From Armigeres subalbatus (Eukaryota; Arthropoda; Insecta; Diptera; Culicidae), in contig NC_085140.1 in assembly GCF_024139115.2 (NCBI RefSeq), positions 155,150,452 to 155,214,451 of the forward strand: a DNA stretch of 64,000 nucleotides, in the 5' to 3' direction. Below the pieces are notes generated by a model. It made no database searches. It was not told the DNA's origin and saw only the letters and a list, made by a program, of their open reading frames with translations. This document shows, one piece after another, positions 1 through 9,270 of this stretch; the first letter of the stretch is position 1; every line of letters starts with the position of its first letter. The position numbers and the translations under genes are program-made.

Positions 1-776
1 TGATGTATCCGTGGTTAATGGTTAACAATTTCGCTGGACTAGCGCTTTTTAGGTCCCACTTGCCCCGGGGTACCTTATAGGTATCTGACAAAAAACTATT
101 CAATTCAACCCATTTGTATTGGAAGAGAATCGTTTTTCCAACAGTTTCTGAAGACACGACAGCGATGGGGCGATACGAATTACAATCAGACGCGGGTTTT
201 CCGGGCTTCTGGTTGCCTATCACCCTCACTTGCCTCCAATCGTCCGGAACAATGTTGCACTCCAGTAACTGGTTGAACAAGCTCAATAGGCGCATCTTCG
301 CGACGTCTGGGAGGTTTTTAAGCAAATTGAACCTGATTCTATCCATCCCTGGAGCGGAATTGTTACATGAAAGGGAAGCAAGCGAGAATTCAAACATCGA
401 AAAGAGGCGATCCATATCATCCCTGTCAGCAAAAGCATCACGTAACTCTTGCTTCGCCGGGACCGAGTCCGGACAAACTTTCTTTGCGAAGTCGATCCAC
501 CGCAACGAGCTTTCATTGGGGTCTCGCGCGATAAACCTTCAACAAAAGTGTGCCAATATCCGCGTTTCTTCACTTCGACCAGCTTCTTGAACTGGATCTC
601 GAGCCCAGTGTACCGTTTATGATGTACGATCGAACCGTGTTTCCGAAATTCCTTAAACGCGGCGGATTTCTCGCGATAAAGTTATGTACCCTTAACATCC
701 CACCACGGACTGTGTGGTTTCCTATGAACCGAAGCTCCTGGCACTGACCGGGGTTTTGTCTGAAGAGCGCTATGAA
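1..776 (-). pseudogene. I/R1-like LINE reverse transcriptase, N-terminal part (broken)
   Basis: The minus strand encodes the start of a non-LTR retrotransposon reverse transcriptase, spread over several frames. Recognisable pieces in order are SALQTKPRSVPGAS, PHSPWWD, a Lys-rich stretch ending KRGYWHTFVEGLSRETPM, and near the window edge CNSYRPIAVVSS, which is the first RT block of I/R1-type LINEs. Several single-base shifts and stops break the frame, so no protein is made. The upstream part lies at 3464-3760, beyond a TTAA-flanked insertion at 777-3463; joining the two flanks keeps the frame across the insertion point. The element runs off the left edge, so its 3' end is not visible. The clade is inferred from motif style; Loa or another I-group lineage is possible. 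Confidence 0.8.
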
Positions 777-1759
777 GGTGGTTATATAGCAAAGCCATAA
801 ATCGGCCATCTTGGAAACCACGTGCTTTTTCTAGTGATTTTTCAAGAGCACGAATTGAGAGCACCAGAGATGCCAGATTTGAAGACATGTCTTCAATTTG
901 AAGACATTTGAATCTCTGTGAAAAAAAACATAAAAAATCTAATAAAAATACATTCACACTAGCCGATTGATAGATGCAACGCATTTTAGACATCATACGC
1001 ACTTAAAAAACTCCCGATGGCAGCATTCGTTTGAATTTTCTTTTGCGGCGGCAGCGCTTTTGACGTGTCTGCAAAAAGGTATTTCGATCATTATATCAGA
1101 ACGCAATGACCGATCTAATTTACTGCAAAAATAGACTGAATTCTTCTATGACTTGATTTAATCTATTCAACCGTTGAGCTAGAACCAGATTTTTTTTTCT
1201 AAATTCATTCTGAATTCATCTGATCTTTTCGGCATTTCCATGTGACATTCCTCTGAATGTCCGTGGAACTGTTCGAATTTTCCGTGGATTTTTAATAGAA
1301 TTTTCAGTGAAAATTAAAAACATTTTTTCGTGCAAAATAAGGAGAATTTCCGAAGAAAATGAGGAATTTCTTGTCTAAATTCAAAAGAATCGAAATTGAA
1401 AATTCAGTATAGGTTATCGCAGAAAATAATAATTTCCGTAAAGAAAAAATAAAATAAATCCTCATAAATTTAAACGGGAAGTTCTTACTAATTTCCACAA
1501 GTTCTTCTGAACTCCCACAATAAATCCCTTTTAAATTAATTTAAACAAGAAATTTGTCTCAATTAATTTCCATAGAAAAATCTTTCGAATGTCGAAAAAA
1601 AATATAAATTGTTCTGCTGTTAAATGGATATTTCTCAGAATTTCCATGGTAAATTTAGACAGGAAAATCTTCTTGAAAGAAATTCAGAGAAATGTCACAA
1701 AAAATTAGGTGGAATTTTAATAAAATACTCAGTAGAACATTCATAGGAAACTTGATATA

Positions 1760-2780
1760 CTCTTTCGTTAAATTCTTCCTTGAATTCCTTGGAAATTCTC
1801 TTAGAAATATCTTTGGACATTCTTCCAGTATTTTCTCTGCGAGCATTCCTCTATAAATTTTCTCCAAAAAATCGTTCTTCTATTATTTCTGGAATTCCTT
1901 CTGTACTTCCTCCAGGAATTTGTTCGAAAGTTTTAGGGATTTCTCCAAAAAAATCTTTAAGGAATTCCTTTGTAGTTTCCTCTAGGAGCTCCTCCGTGAG
2001 ATTGTCCAGAATTTCCTGCGAAAGTACATCCAAGAATTCCTTCGGAAAATCCTCCAGAGCTCCTCCGGTAGTTTCTTCACGAATTTCTCCAGCAGGTCTT
2101 CCAGAAATTCTGCCGAAAGTTCCCCAGGAATTCCTGCAGAAGCTCCTCCAGGGATGCCTCTGGAAGTTCCTCTATGAATTCCTTCGGAAGTTTATCCAGG
2201 AATTCCTTTGGAAGATTCTTCAAGAATGTTGCCGAAAGATTATCTAAGAATGCCTCCGGAAGTATACTATGGAATTTATCTGGTATTTCCTCCAGAATTG
2301 TTTTCGGAAACATATACAAATACCTCAAGAAGTTCCTCCAAGAATTCATCCAGAGCTACCTCCAAGAATTCTTCCAGAAGTTTGTCCAGGAATACCACCG
2401 GAAATTCTTTCATTAACATCCTTCAGAAATTCATCAGGAAAATCCTTCAGGAATCCCTCCAGAAAATCCCTGTGGATTTTTCAGTGATGGACTCTAACAA
2501 TTAAGAAAAAGCACTCAAATAAAGTCCAAAAACCTCCGGAATTCATCTTGAACTTTCTACAGGAATTCCTTCTCAAGTTCCACTTGAAAATCCTTAAATT
2601 GCTCCGGAAGTTGCCTCAATAAGTCCTTTGGGTGTTCCAACAGGAATTCTTCGGGAAATTTATTCATTAAGCACCATCCAGAAAAAAATAGTAAAAGTAA
2701 AAAAAAACTTCATCAGGAATTTATCCGGAAATCACTCCACAATTTTATCCGGAAGTTAATTCAGAAAATTATCTGAATGT
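1760..2780. repeat. Degenerate tandem array of GGAATTCC-containing units
   Basis: Units of roughly 24-30 bp alternate phrases such as GGAATTCCTTCGGAAG and TTCCTCCAGGAATTC. Every unit carries one or two short palindromes (GGAATTCC, TTCCGGAA, TTCTGGAA), so both strands read alike, and the long open frames on both strands are by-products. Diluted forms of the phrase extend to about 1500 and 2900. Such arrays are common in Aedes genomes; I see no coding role. Confidence 0.8.
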
Positions 2781-2934
2781 TTCTTCAAGTATTTTACTAT
2801 AAGTTTTGAATCTCTACAGGGTATTCTTTATTAAGAAATTTGGAAGAATCACACGTGGAAATTCAGTTAAAAAAATCCGGTGGAATTTTAACCAAATGCT
2901 CAGTAGAAAATTCAGGGGAAACTAGCCACCCTAT

Positions 2935-3110
2935 AACCAGAGACCGGCGGAGTGAAAAACTGTCGAAATGGCAACTTATGAAATCGTGAAAATAATACTG
3001 GCATCCCTTGAACTTTTTGCTTGCTTCTTATGGATGCAAAAAGTAAACAAGTCGAATTGGAACCGCTTTTGACGGTTCGATTGGAAACAAGATGGCGTCT
3101 TCGCCGATCT
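2935..3110 (+). repeat. Dispersed repeat shared with 41680-41830
   Basis: The stretch from the accagagac phrase at 2938 through the AAATGGCAACTTATGA-like part to TGGAACCGCTTTTGACGG matches, at an estimated 70-75%, the stretch at 41680-41830, in the same orientation. It includes TTGCTTGCTTCTTATGGATGC here versus the related phrase there. It lies near the right end of the hAT-like element. No reading frame is conserved between the copies. Confidence 0.5.
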
Positions 3111-3463
3111 CTTATTGTAGTATTTCTAGGGGAAACTCGTTATACACATACACATAAACAACGAGATGACTAAAATTTACAAACCAATTGGATTTTGAAG
3201 TTTCTCCCTGATAATAATCGTAATTTCAATATTGAAGACATTTGAAGACATTTTTAAACGATTGTGAAGACATTTGAAAATATCCTCTGGCATCCCTGGA
3301 CAGCACCACAACGCCCATGGGGATGAAACATCCGTAGATCGTTTGCTTACTCATGCTAAACAATCGACTTTAATTTCAGCGTTGTACGAAAATTATTACG
3401 CCGGATTTGAACTTTTGATTATAGGAGTAGAAATTTACCACATGGCTTGATTGTATAATCACT

Positions 3464-3760
3464 TTAAGGATCAACTGGGATAAAAACTCGTACTCTTCTT
3501 GTGGAGGAAGTGCTTCTGTCGACTGTACGCCATCAATGATGGCCTCCGCATATTTTCCCCAATTGATGTTCTTCGTGAGGTCATATGAGAGGTCGATAGA
3601 AACAGATTGATTACGACCATTGCAAATCAAGACCTCGATCGACAAATGATTTTCTACTACCATGGGGATGTTGGACCACCTTTCAAGTACAGTCCATCGA
3701 TAATAAGCTTGAATAAATGGAAAAATCTAGACGACTATCTCTTGCTAGACGTGCTACTCA
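3464..3760 (-). pseudogene. I/R1-like LINE, region between endonuclease and RT (upstream half)
   Basis: The minus strand reads NHLSIEVLICNG, then SIDLSYDLTKNINWGKYA and PPQEEYEFLSQLIL. This is the end of the apurinic-type endonuclease (the NHLSIEV block corresponds to the conserved SDHLP block) and the spacer ahead of the RT in I/R1-group LINEs. The frame runs to the TTAA at 3464-3467 and would continue in the same frame at 776. The upstream endonuclease is not recognisable beyond about 3760, so the copy is 5'-truncated or decayed there. Confidence 0.75.
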
Positions 3761-4339
3761 TGTAACTTTTCCTGTATTCAAAATTGACATATTAAAGTCG
3801 TTGTCGTGACCGGGGTAGAAATATTTCACAGTCAATGCAGTGAAAAACATGGATCTCAGTATAATCTGCAGTCGCCTTCATCGCCGCCGTGGTGAGTCCG
3901 ACTGGGTGCAGCCGAAAAATCATTTCCAACACCGACAGTTCAATGGATCAATCAATAAGCAAAAACTGCCGATATGAAACGAACAGATCGAGCCACCGTA
4001 GGCATGTTCTGTCAAAACAACACGAATAGATATATGCGTATACAGTACCGCCGTTGTTTTGATGCGATGAGTGCAAAATGAGTTACCTTGATTGATCCAT
4101 TTCGCATTCAGCCACTCACAAGTCGCTCTGACAGGCTGCTCAGCTTGCGCCTTACCGTATGACTGTGAGTGGCCCATTTAAACGCGTGGTGATTTTTTTC
4201 AATTTGCTGGGTGAATGTGTACATTTTGCTGTGGTAAATTTCATCTTCGCGGCGCAGTGGGTGATGTGAGTTCTGTTGTTTACTTTTCTGCCTCTCCGGG
4301 AATGTGAGGTTGATTTCAAAGCAGTAAGAAAATAAAAAC
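3761..4339. other. Unassigned spacer
   Basis: I recognise no gene or named repeat here. An 11-bp inverted pair (GGATCAATCAA near 3943 and TTGATTGATCC near 4090) brackets about 150 bp and may mark a small decayed foldback. Confidence 0.4.
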
Positions 4340-4673
4340 ATGATATATTGCCGATTTCACCAATTTGAAGAGTTATGTGTAGATTGTGATTTGCCCGCTT
4401 CATTTTCTCACACCCACTCTTATTTCGGGTTGATCGATTTTTGTTACTGAAATTTACCCAATTATAACCCATTACTCGTTAGTCATATGTAAGCGTGTAC
4501 ACTAAATCGATTCCCGCCATGATTTGACGTCTATTTGTTTTCAGATTGAGCACTCACACACAAATATCATACACGGAAAATCAAACTTTTTTGAGTGTAT
4601 TGAGTGTGAGAAAAAGATGACTGTGAGAAAAAAAATCTCGCAGAACTCTTATAAAGTGCAAAAAGCGCAATAA
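4340..4673 (-). repeat. 330-bp dispersed repeat, copy A
   Basis: This stretch is repeated in the opposite orientation at 5945-6244 and 8190-8225, at an estimated 90% or more. Shared phrases include TTGATTTTCCGTGTAT, GAGTGTGAGAAAAAGATG and ATGGGTTATAATTGGG. Copy A is uninterrupted and therefore shows the empty site of the LINE inserted in copy B. Confidence 0.75.
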
Positions 4674-4850
4674 AAAACATCACCTTCATCCAGTGCTGCC
4701 GAAAATTTACAACCCTGGTCGTGACTGTTCATCATTTTGGCCAGAGAGCGGCACTTCAAGGAACGCTGCTTGTTATTGTACAAGAGGGATTCCTGAAATC
4801 ATTCACAAAGGAAGACAAGTTTACTCAGTCTCTCTTGTCTTTTCTGATCG

Positions 4851-4904
4851 GCAGGCAAAACGACTCATTCGTGACTCGGACCACGAATGAGTCGTTTTGC
4901 CTGC
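4851..4904. repeat. Perfect 23-bp hairpin, 8-nt loop
   Basis: The arms at 4851-4873 and 4882-4904 are exact reverse complements (they include AAAACGACTCATTCGTG), separated by the loop ACTCGGAC. The perfect match contrasts with the worn repeats nearby, which suggests recent origin or gene conversion. Function unknown. Confidence 0.85.
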
Positions 4905-5603
4905 GGTCCTTGTCTTAAATGGCAAGCGAATAGACGATCTCGCTCGGTCAATAGAGTAGAGTGGGGCAAGAGTGCGCGTGGGGTAAGAGTACGTTTTCGA
5001 GTACTAGCAGAACTGCACCAGTTTGACAGGTATTCTGGCCAACAATTATCATGTGTAATTGTGAACGATTTGAATAAACAACAAGTGAGATATGGAGTTA
5101 GATAATTTTTTGGTCACTTTGCCAAAAATAATTATGTTTTCGCAACTAGTATTTCATTACCATATATACGTTCAATCAGGTGAACATTATAACATTTCGA
5201 TAACCTATTATATAGAGCACTTAATGGTGCCGAACACTAATCCGGTTGGTTTTCCAAGAAGTCAAAACGATTACTTGAATAAATTTTGGGACTGTGGGGT
5301 AAAAGTACGCAGGAACGGGTGGGGCATGAGTACGCATGTGAATCTTCAAGTTCTGATGTCAAATCCGTGTCTTTGGCCGAAATAAGACTACTTCCGAAGT
5401 GTAAAGTTCCACAACTAAGACAAAAGGGACAGAAATCGTAAATTATTACAAGTTTTGAGGATATGTTGAAGTAATTTGGTGTTAGAAAGGACTTAGCGAA
5501 CAAAGCACTGAAGCGAATTTATGAAATTGTATTAGGACTTGTTGTACACCTTAACATAGTACGAAAACACAATTTCATCTAAATGATAGTTTCATTTAAT
5601 CAA

Positions 5604-5759
5604 AAGAAACATCCATAAATTACGCAATGCTTAGCTGGGAGAGGTTGCGAGATGTATGACGATCCATATAATTTTTAGAGGATTCATACAAAAAGTGTGA
5701 GATAGGGGGGAGGGGTGATGAAATGGCCAAATTTTACGTTACGTGATTGGTGGACTTTC
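5604..5759. mobile_element. Small MITE with CCATAAATTACG-type inverted ends
   Basis: The left end reads ACATCCATAAATTACGC and the right end, inverted, ACGTTACGTGATTGGTGG; the middle has a GGGGGGAGGGG tract. Half of a related element lies at 37411-37480, where the end reads CGTGACGTACTTTATGG. It is non-coding. Confidence 0.6.
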
Positions 5760-5944
5760 TTTAAGGAAAATTCCTTTGTTTACGCCACGCGAAACCTGAT
5801 ATATTTTACTACTGTAGTTTCTAAGCTATAACAAGTAAACAGTGGTATTTAGTATGAAAGTTCACATTTCTGGGACTCCTCCCCCTTTAAGAGTTATGTA
5901 ATCTTTAAACAATCCCTAATATATGTTCATTAAACATCAATTAT

Positions 5945-6244
5945 ATTGCGCATTTTGCACTTTATAAGAGTTTTGCGAGATTTTTTTTCTCACAGTCATC
6001 TTTTTCTCACACTCAATACACTCAAAAAAGTTTGATTTTCCGTGTATAATATTTGTGTGTGAGTGCTCAACCTGAAAACAAATAGACGTCAAATCATGGC
6101 GGGAATCGATTTAGTGTACACGCTTACATGTGACTAACGAGTAATGGGTTATAATTGGGTAAATTTCAGTAACAAAAATCGATCAACCCGAAATGAGAGT
6201 GAGTGTGAGAAAAAGAAGCGGGCAAATCACAATCTACACATAAC
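5945..6244 (+). repeat. 330-bp dispersed repeat, copy B (interrupted; resumes 8190-8225)
   Basis: Inverted relative to copy A at 4340-4673. It stops at ACACATAAC (to 6244) and resumes at ATAACTCTTCAAATTGG (8190 onward), which in copy A is continuous. The split is caused by the LINE at 6245-8189. Confidence 0.75.
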
Positions 6245-6610
6245 AGGATAAATTATGCTAGCTAGCAACCAGTTTTCAAGCCAAATCCGCTCTGCTGTAC
6301 ATTTAGCACTACTTTATTACGACCAGGTAAATCTGAGAATAGTATATGTACAGCCGAAGCAATTCCAGATCCTGCACCCCAATCAAGTCTCTCGTACAAC
6401 GTTGTACTTAAATTGTACTTAAAAAATGCGCCGAATCGCTTTGCGTTCCACTCGCTATCATCTGCAACAGATCAATTTCTGAATGCACATTTCCTGCTCA
6501 ATGGAAGGAGTCCTTCATGTTTCCGGTATATAAAAAGGGCGATAAACGAAACGTGGTTAACTATAGAGGCATCACCTCACTTTGCGCTGGTTCTAAGCTG
6601 TTAGAAATTC

Positions 6611-7630
6611 TTGTTGGTGGTTTTCTTTGCAACAAAGCAATATATTTCTGCTGATCAGCACGGTTTTTATCCTGGGCGGTCGATTGATACCAACCTTGTC
6701 CAATTTTCATCTTTCTGCATAAATAACATCGAGGGAGGAAACCAAGTCGATACTGTGTACACTGACCTGAAGGCTGCATTTGATCGAGTCGATCATTTTA
6801 TTCTGTTATCAAAAATTGATCGACTGGGAGCTCCGATATTTTTCACACGCTGGCTTCAATGTTATTTGACAAATAGGCGGCTATCTGTGAAAATTGATGC
6901 AGAGCAATCTGACTCTTTTACGAACCATTCAGGAGTACCACAGGGCAGTAACCTTGGGCCATTACTGTTTTCTTTATTCATAAACGATGTTTGCCGTCTG
7001 CTACCAACTGGATTTCGTATTGTTTATGCCGACGATTTGAAGATTTATATTGCTGTTACTAGTATTGAAGATTGTTTGGAGCTGCAGCGCATGATAGATT
7101 TGTTTCAAGATTGGTGCACAAGAAATCAAATGGTAATAAGTGCTGAAAAATGTTCTATCATTTCATTCTACCGGAAACACTCCCCAATAATTTGGAATTA
7201 CAAAATATGCGGGACAATACTACCCCGGGTATCTACTGTGAAAGACTTAGGAGTACTGCTGGATACAAGTATGTCCTTCCGTGATCACTATTCTGCCATA
7301 ATTGCTAAAGCCAACAGAAATCTCGGATTCATTATGCGGACAACTCGGGAGTTCTTGGAACCATTCAGCCTACGATCGCTTTATTATTCACTAGTTCGCT
7401 CTACGCTTGAATCTGCGTGTGTGGCTTGGTGTCCATACACTGAAATCTGGATTAAGCGTATTGAAAACATTCAATCCAGGTTCACTAGATTTGCCCTCAG
7501 ACTACTTCCATGGAATGACATAGCTAACATGCCTCGGTATGAAATTCGCTGCCGGCTCCATGGAATGGTTTTTGCTGGAAAGTTGCTGTTAGGCTCGACT
7601 GATGCGCCGCAAATTTTGGTAAAAAAATAA
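6611..7630 (+). CDS. Jockey-like LINE reverse transcriptase core (partial)
   Basis: A 339-codon open frame covers most of the palm and thumb of a non-LTR reverse transcriptase, the enzyme that copies LINE RNA at a nicked chromosome site. Visible blocks are QHGFYPGRS near residue 17, the first catalytic Asp in YTDLKAAFDRVDH near residue 53, GVPQGSNLGPLLF near residue 110, and YADD at residues 139-142 (7025-7036), followed by VKDLGVLLD and a C-terminal CPYTEIWIKRIENIQ block. The true protein extends upstream in another frame and downstream through two more shifts, at A runs at 7621-7627 and near 7706, to a stop near 7851. The first Met is therefore not a real start. The frame is close to intact but not functional as it stands. 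Confidence 0.85.
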   Translation: MLVVFFATKQYISADQHGFYPGRSIDTNLVQFSSFCINNIEGGNQVDTVYTDLKAAFDRVDHFILLSKIDRLGAPIFFTRWLQCYLTNRRLSVKIDAEQSDSFTNHSGVPQGSNLGPLLFSLFINDVCRLLPTGFRIVYADDLKIYIAVTSIEDCLELQRMIDLFQDWCTRNQMVISAEKCSIISFYRKHSPIIWNYKICGTILPRVSTVKDLGVLLDTSMSFRDHYSAIIAKANRNLGFIMRTTREFLEPFSLRSLYYSLVRSTLESACVAWCPYTEIWIKRIENIQSRFTRFALRLLPWNDIANMPRYEIRCRLHGMVFAGKLLLGSTDAPQILVKK

Positions 7631-7851
7631 TTTCAATGCACCGACAATTGCCTTACGGTCAAAAAACCCTCTGAGATTGACCTTTAGGAGAACTCACTAC
7701 GGGAAAAAATGAACCTATCACTGCTACTTGCCGAGAATTCAACAAGGTTTACCCGCTTTTCGACTACAGCATCTCTGCAACTATCCTCAAGAATCGGCTC
7801 AAACAGCTTCATCTCCAAACAGAGCTTATTTTAGACAACATAGAAAGGTGA
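7631..7851 (+). pseudogene. Jockey-like RT C-terminus, frame-shifted
   Basis: After the stop at 7628-7630 the C-terminus continues in shifted frames: NFNAPTIALRSKNPLRL, then NEPITATCREFNKVYPLFDY and onward to a stop at about 7851. Both shifts fall at runs of A. The 3' untranslated region follows to 8189. Confidence 0.7.
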
Positions 7852-8487
7852 GTTTGATTCCAATTACTATAAACTGTAAAAAATATGCTCCCTGTTCTTT
7901 TCTTTTGTTTCCGGTGAGTTGAAAATGGATCAAGTGACGTCATCATTCATCCCTTCATACGTGTTGCTATTTTTATCAGTTGACTATTTAATCATAAGAG
8001 AAAATATTGTATTAGTATATTATGTTTTATTTACTATGATTACTCAATTTATGTAAAACTGTATTTAAGAAATGATATGGGGTTTTTATGCCCTTTTGAT
8101 GGGATTTTTTCTCATCAAAAGGGCTTTTCCCCATCCTTCATCCTCATTAAGATAACTTTCAGATGAGGTATAAATAAATAATTAAATATATAACTCTTCA
8201 AATTGGTGAAATCGGCAATATGTTATTAACTCTTATTTGTGTTAATATATAGTTAAATCACATGATTGGATAAATGCGTACTCTTACCCACGCGTTTTTC
8301 ACGTGTCTTGCAATAAGGGCTAAAAGGGCTAAAACGAATCACAATAATCTCAATATTTTTCTCACTGGGTAACATAGAAGAAGAGTATACGAATCGTCGA
8401 CATTGATTTGAAATGCAGAAGCTGGCTTCATAAGGGCTACATGATCGATTAAAAACTAAGTGCGTACTCTTGCCCCACTCTACTCTA

Positions 8488-8757
8488 CTCCGCCGGTTGC
8501 TGCTGCTGGTCTTCACTGGTCGGCTTCCGAATTACGAATGGGCTGGTTTGTTTTGACCCCTTCTTTTTTTATAGCCGATCATTGCAGACTGTTGTTCGCT
8601 GATTGGCTAATGGGTGAAATGTTTTTAACCTATCAAAACAGGCTGCAGGTTGTTTATGCTGATTGGTTAATGGATGATTAATTAACCAATTAAAATTCAA
8701 CAAAATAGATTGCATCAGTGAAGGGATGTGATTTATCAAAACGGATTAGCTTACTAC
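8488..8757. other. Spacer with two GATTGG(C/T)TAATG motifs
   Basis: No gene seen. Two phrases GCTGATTGGCTAATGG and GCTGATTGGTTAATGG lie about 65 bp apart and probably reflect a local duplication. The last five bases, ACTAC at 8753-8757, are the target duplication of the adjacent LTR retrotransposon. Confidence 0.5.
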
Positions 8758-8929
8758 TGTTACGACCGAGAACTACTACGACAGGGATTCTACAACTACG
8801 AGGCGTTCGGATTACTTGGGCTATATTATTACGTCTTTCCAGTTAGGCTTTCAAGTCAACACTCCTTGATATGCATTTATTGGTAACGTAAGTATTCGGG
8901 AGAGAATGTATAATCCCACATTTCTCTCA
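8758..8929 (-). repeat. 3' LTR of the Ty3/gypsy element
   Basis: 172 bp, beginning TGTTACGACC and ending TTTCTCTCA on the plus strand, identical to the copy at 13953-14124. TG...CA ends are as expected. Confidence 0.95.
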
Positions 8930-8940
8930 TCTCCCCCCTT
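8930..8940 (-). other. Polypurine tract
   Basis: On the minus strand AAGGGGGGAGA lies directly upstream of the 3' LTR. This is where plus-strand DNA synthesis is primed during reverse transcription. Confidence 0.85.
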
Positions 8941-9270
8941 AAAATAATTCATACCAATTCAATTTATTTTTTTACAAAATGCAAACTGTTTTCAACTTAA
9001 CTAATATTTACAATAAATCATTCATATTTTTCCAACAAACAGTTTTATATACTTAATACTATTTTAATTTCATTTTTCAATTCATTTTATCATTTTATAT
9101 ACATTCAAGATATGTTAGTGTACTACGGATTTCATTTTAGTTCTCTTTATTTTTTAATCTTTTTTTTACTAAATGTCCTAAGTTTAGACTTCTGTATTTA
9201 GATTTGCTAATTCTAGCTGAACGTCGCAAGGCTTGAGTGGCTACTAATGTAGGTCGTTTCTTGATCGTTT

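Larger units (their letters stand above)
865..3298. mobile_element. hAT-like non-autonomous element (2.4 kb) filled with degenerate repeats
   Basis: The terminal inverted repeats are CAGAGATGCCAG at 865 and CTGGCATCCCTG ending at 3298, 11 of 12 matching. The flanks GAGAGCAC (857-864) and GACAGCAC (3299-3306) are an 8-bp duplication with one change, the length used by hAT elements. Near both ends the phrase TGAAGACATTTG recurs. The interior has no transposase and consists mainly of low-complexity AT-rich sequence and the short tandem array at 1760-2780. The insertion lies inside the TTAA MITE, whose sequence resumes on either side. Confidence 0.75.
777..3463. mobile_element. TTAA-flanked MITE, itself interrupted by a hAT-like element
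   Basis: The ends are GGTGGTTATATAG at 777 and its diverged inverted partner ending at 3463. The host LINE shows TGAA (773-776) and TTAA (3464-3467) at the two sides, a 4-bp target duplication with one change. A second copy at 62350-62834 has the same ends and the same inner sequence, so the borders do not depend on this copy alone. The element is about 245 bp once the nested insertion at 865-3298 is removed. TTAA duplication points to piggyBac-type transposition; no transposase is present. Confidence 0.75.
6245..8189 (+). mobile_element. Jockey-like LINE, 5'-truncated insertion
   Basis: The insertion is bounded by ATAAC at 6240-6244 and 8190-8194, a short target duplication confirmed by the continuous sequence in copy A. 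It ends in an AT-rich TAAATAAATAATTAAATATA tail. Coding sequence is RT only: traces from about 6480 (WKESFMFPVYKKGD, NYRGI, CAGSKLLE), the open RT core at 6611-7630 and a C-terminal remainder to 7851. The endonuclease and ORF1 are missing. Confidence 0.8.
4952..8487. mobile_element. TIR element with iterated GGGGCAAGAGTACGC-type motifs
   Basis: Inverted ends of about 26 bp (TAGAGTAGAGTGGGGCAAG and onward) lie at 4952-4977 and 8462-8487. Subterminal variants of the same phrase recur: GGGGTAAGAGTACG at 4981, GGGGTAAAAGTACGC near 5298, GGGGCATGAGTACGC near 5320, and inverted near 8276-8292. No transposase is visible; the interior holds a MITE, repeat copy B and a Jockey-like LINE. Target duplication could not be fixed. 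The two ends could also belong to two separate copies of a short family. Confidence 0.55.

Noticed and set aside
1760..2510. Long open frames on both strands in the GGAATTCC array
   Set aside because: They follow from short palindromic repeats without stops; the peptides are low-complexity Ser/Phe/Pro text with no family.
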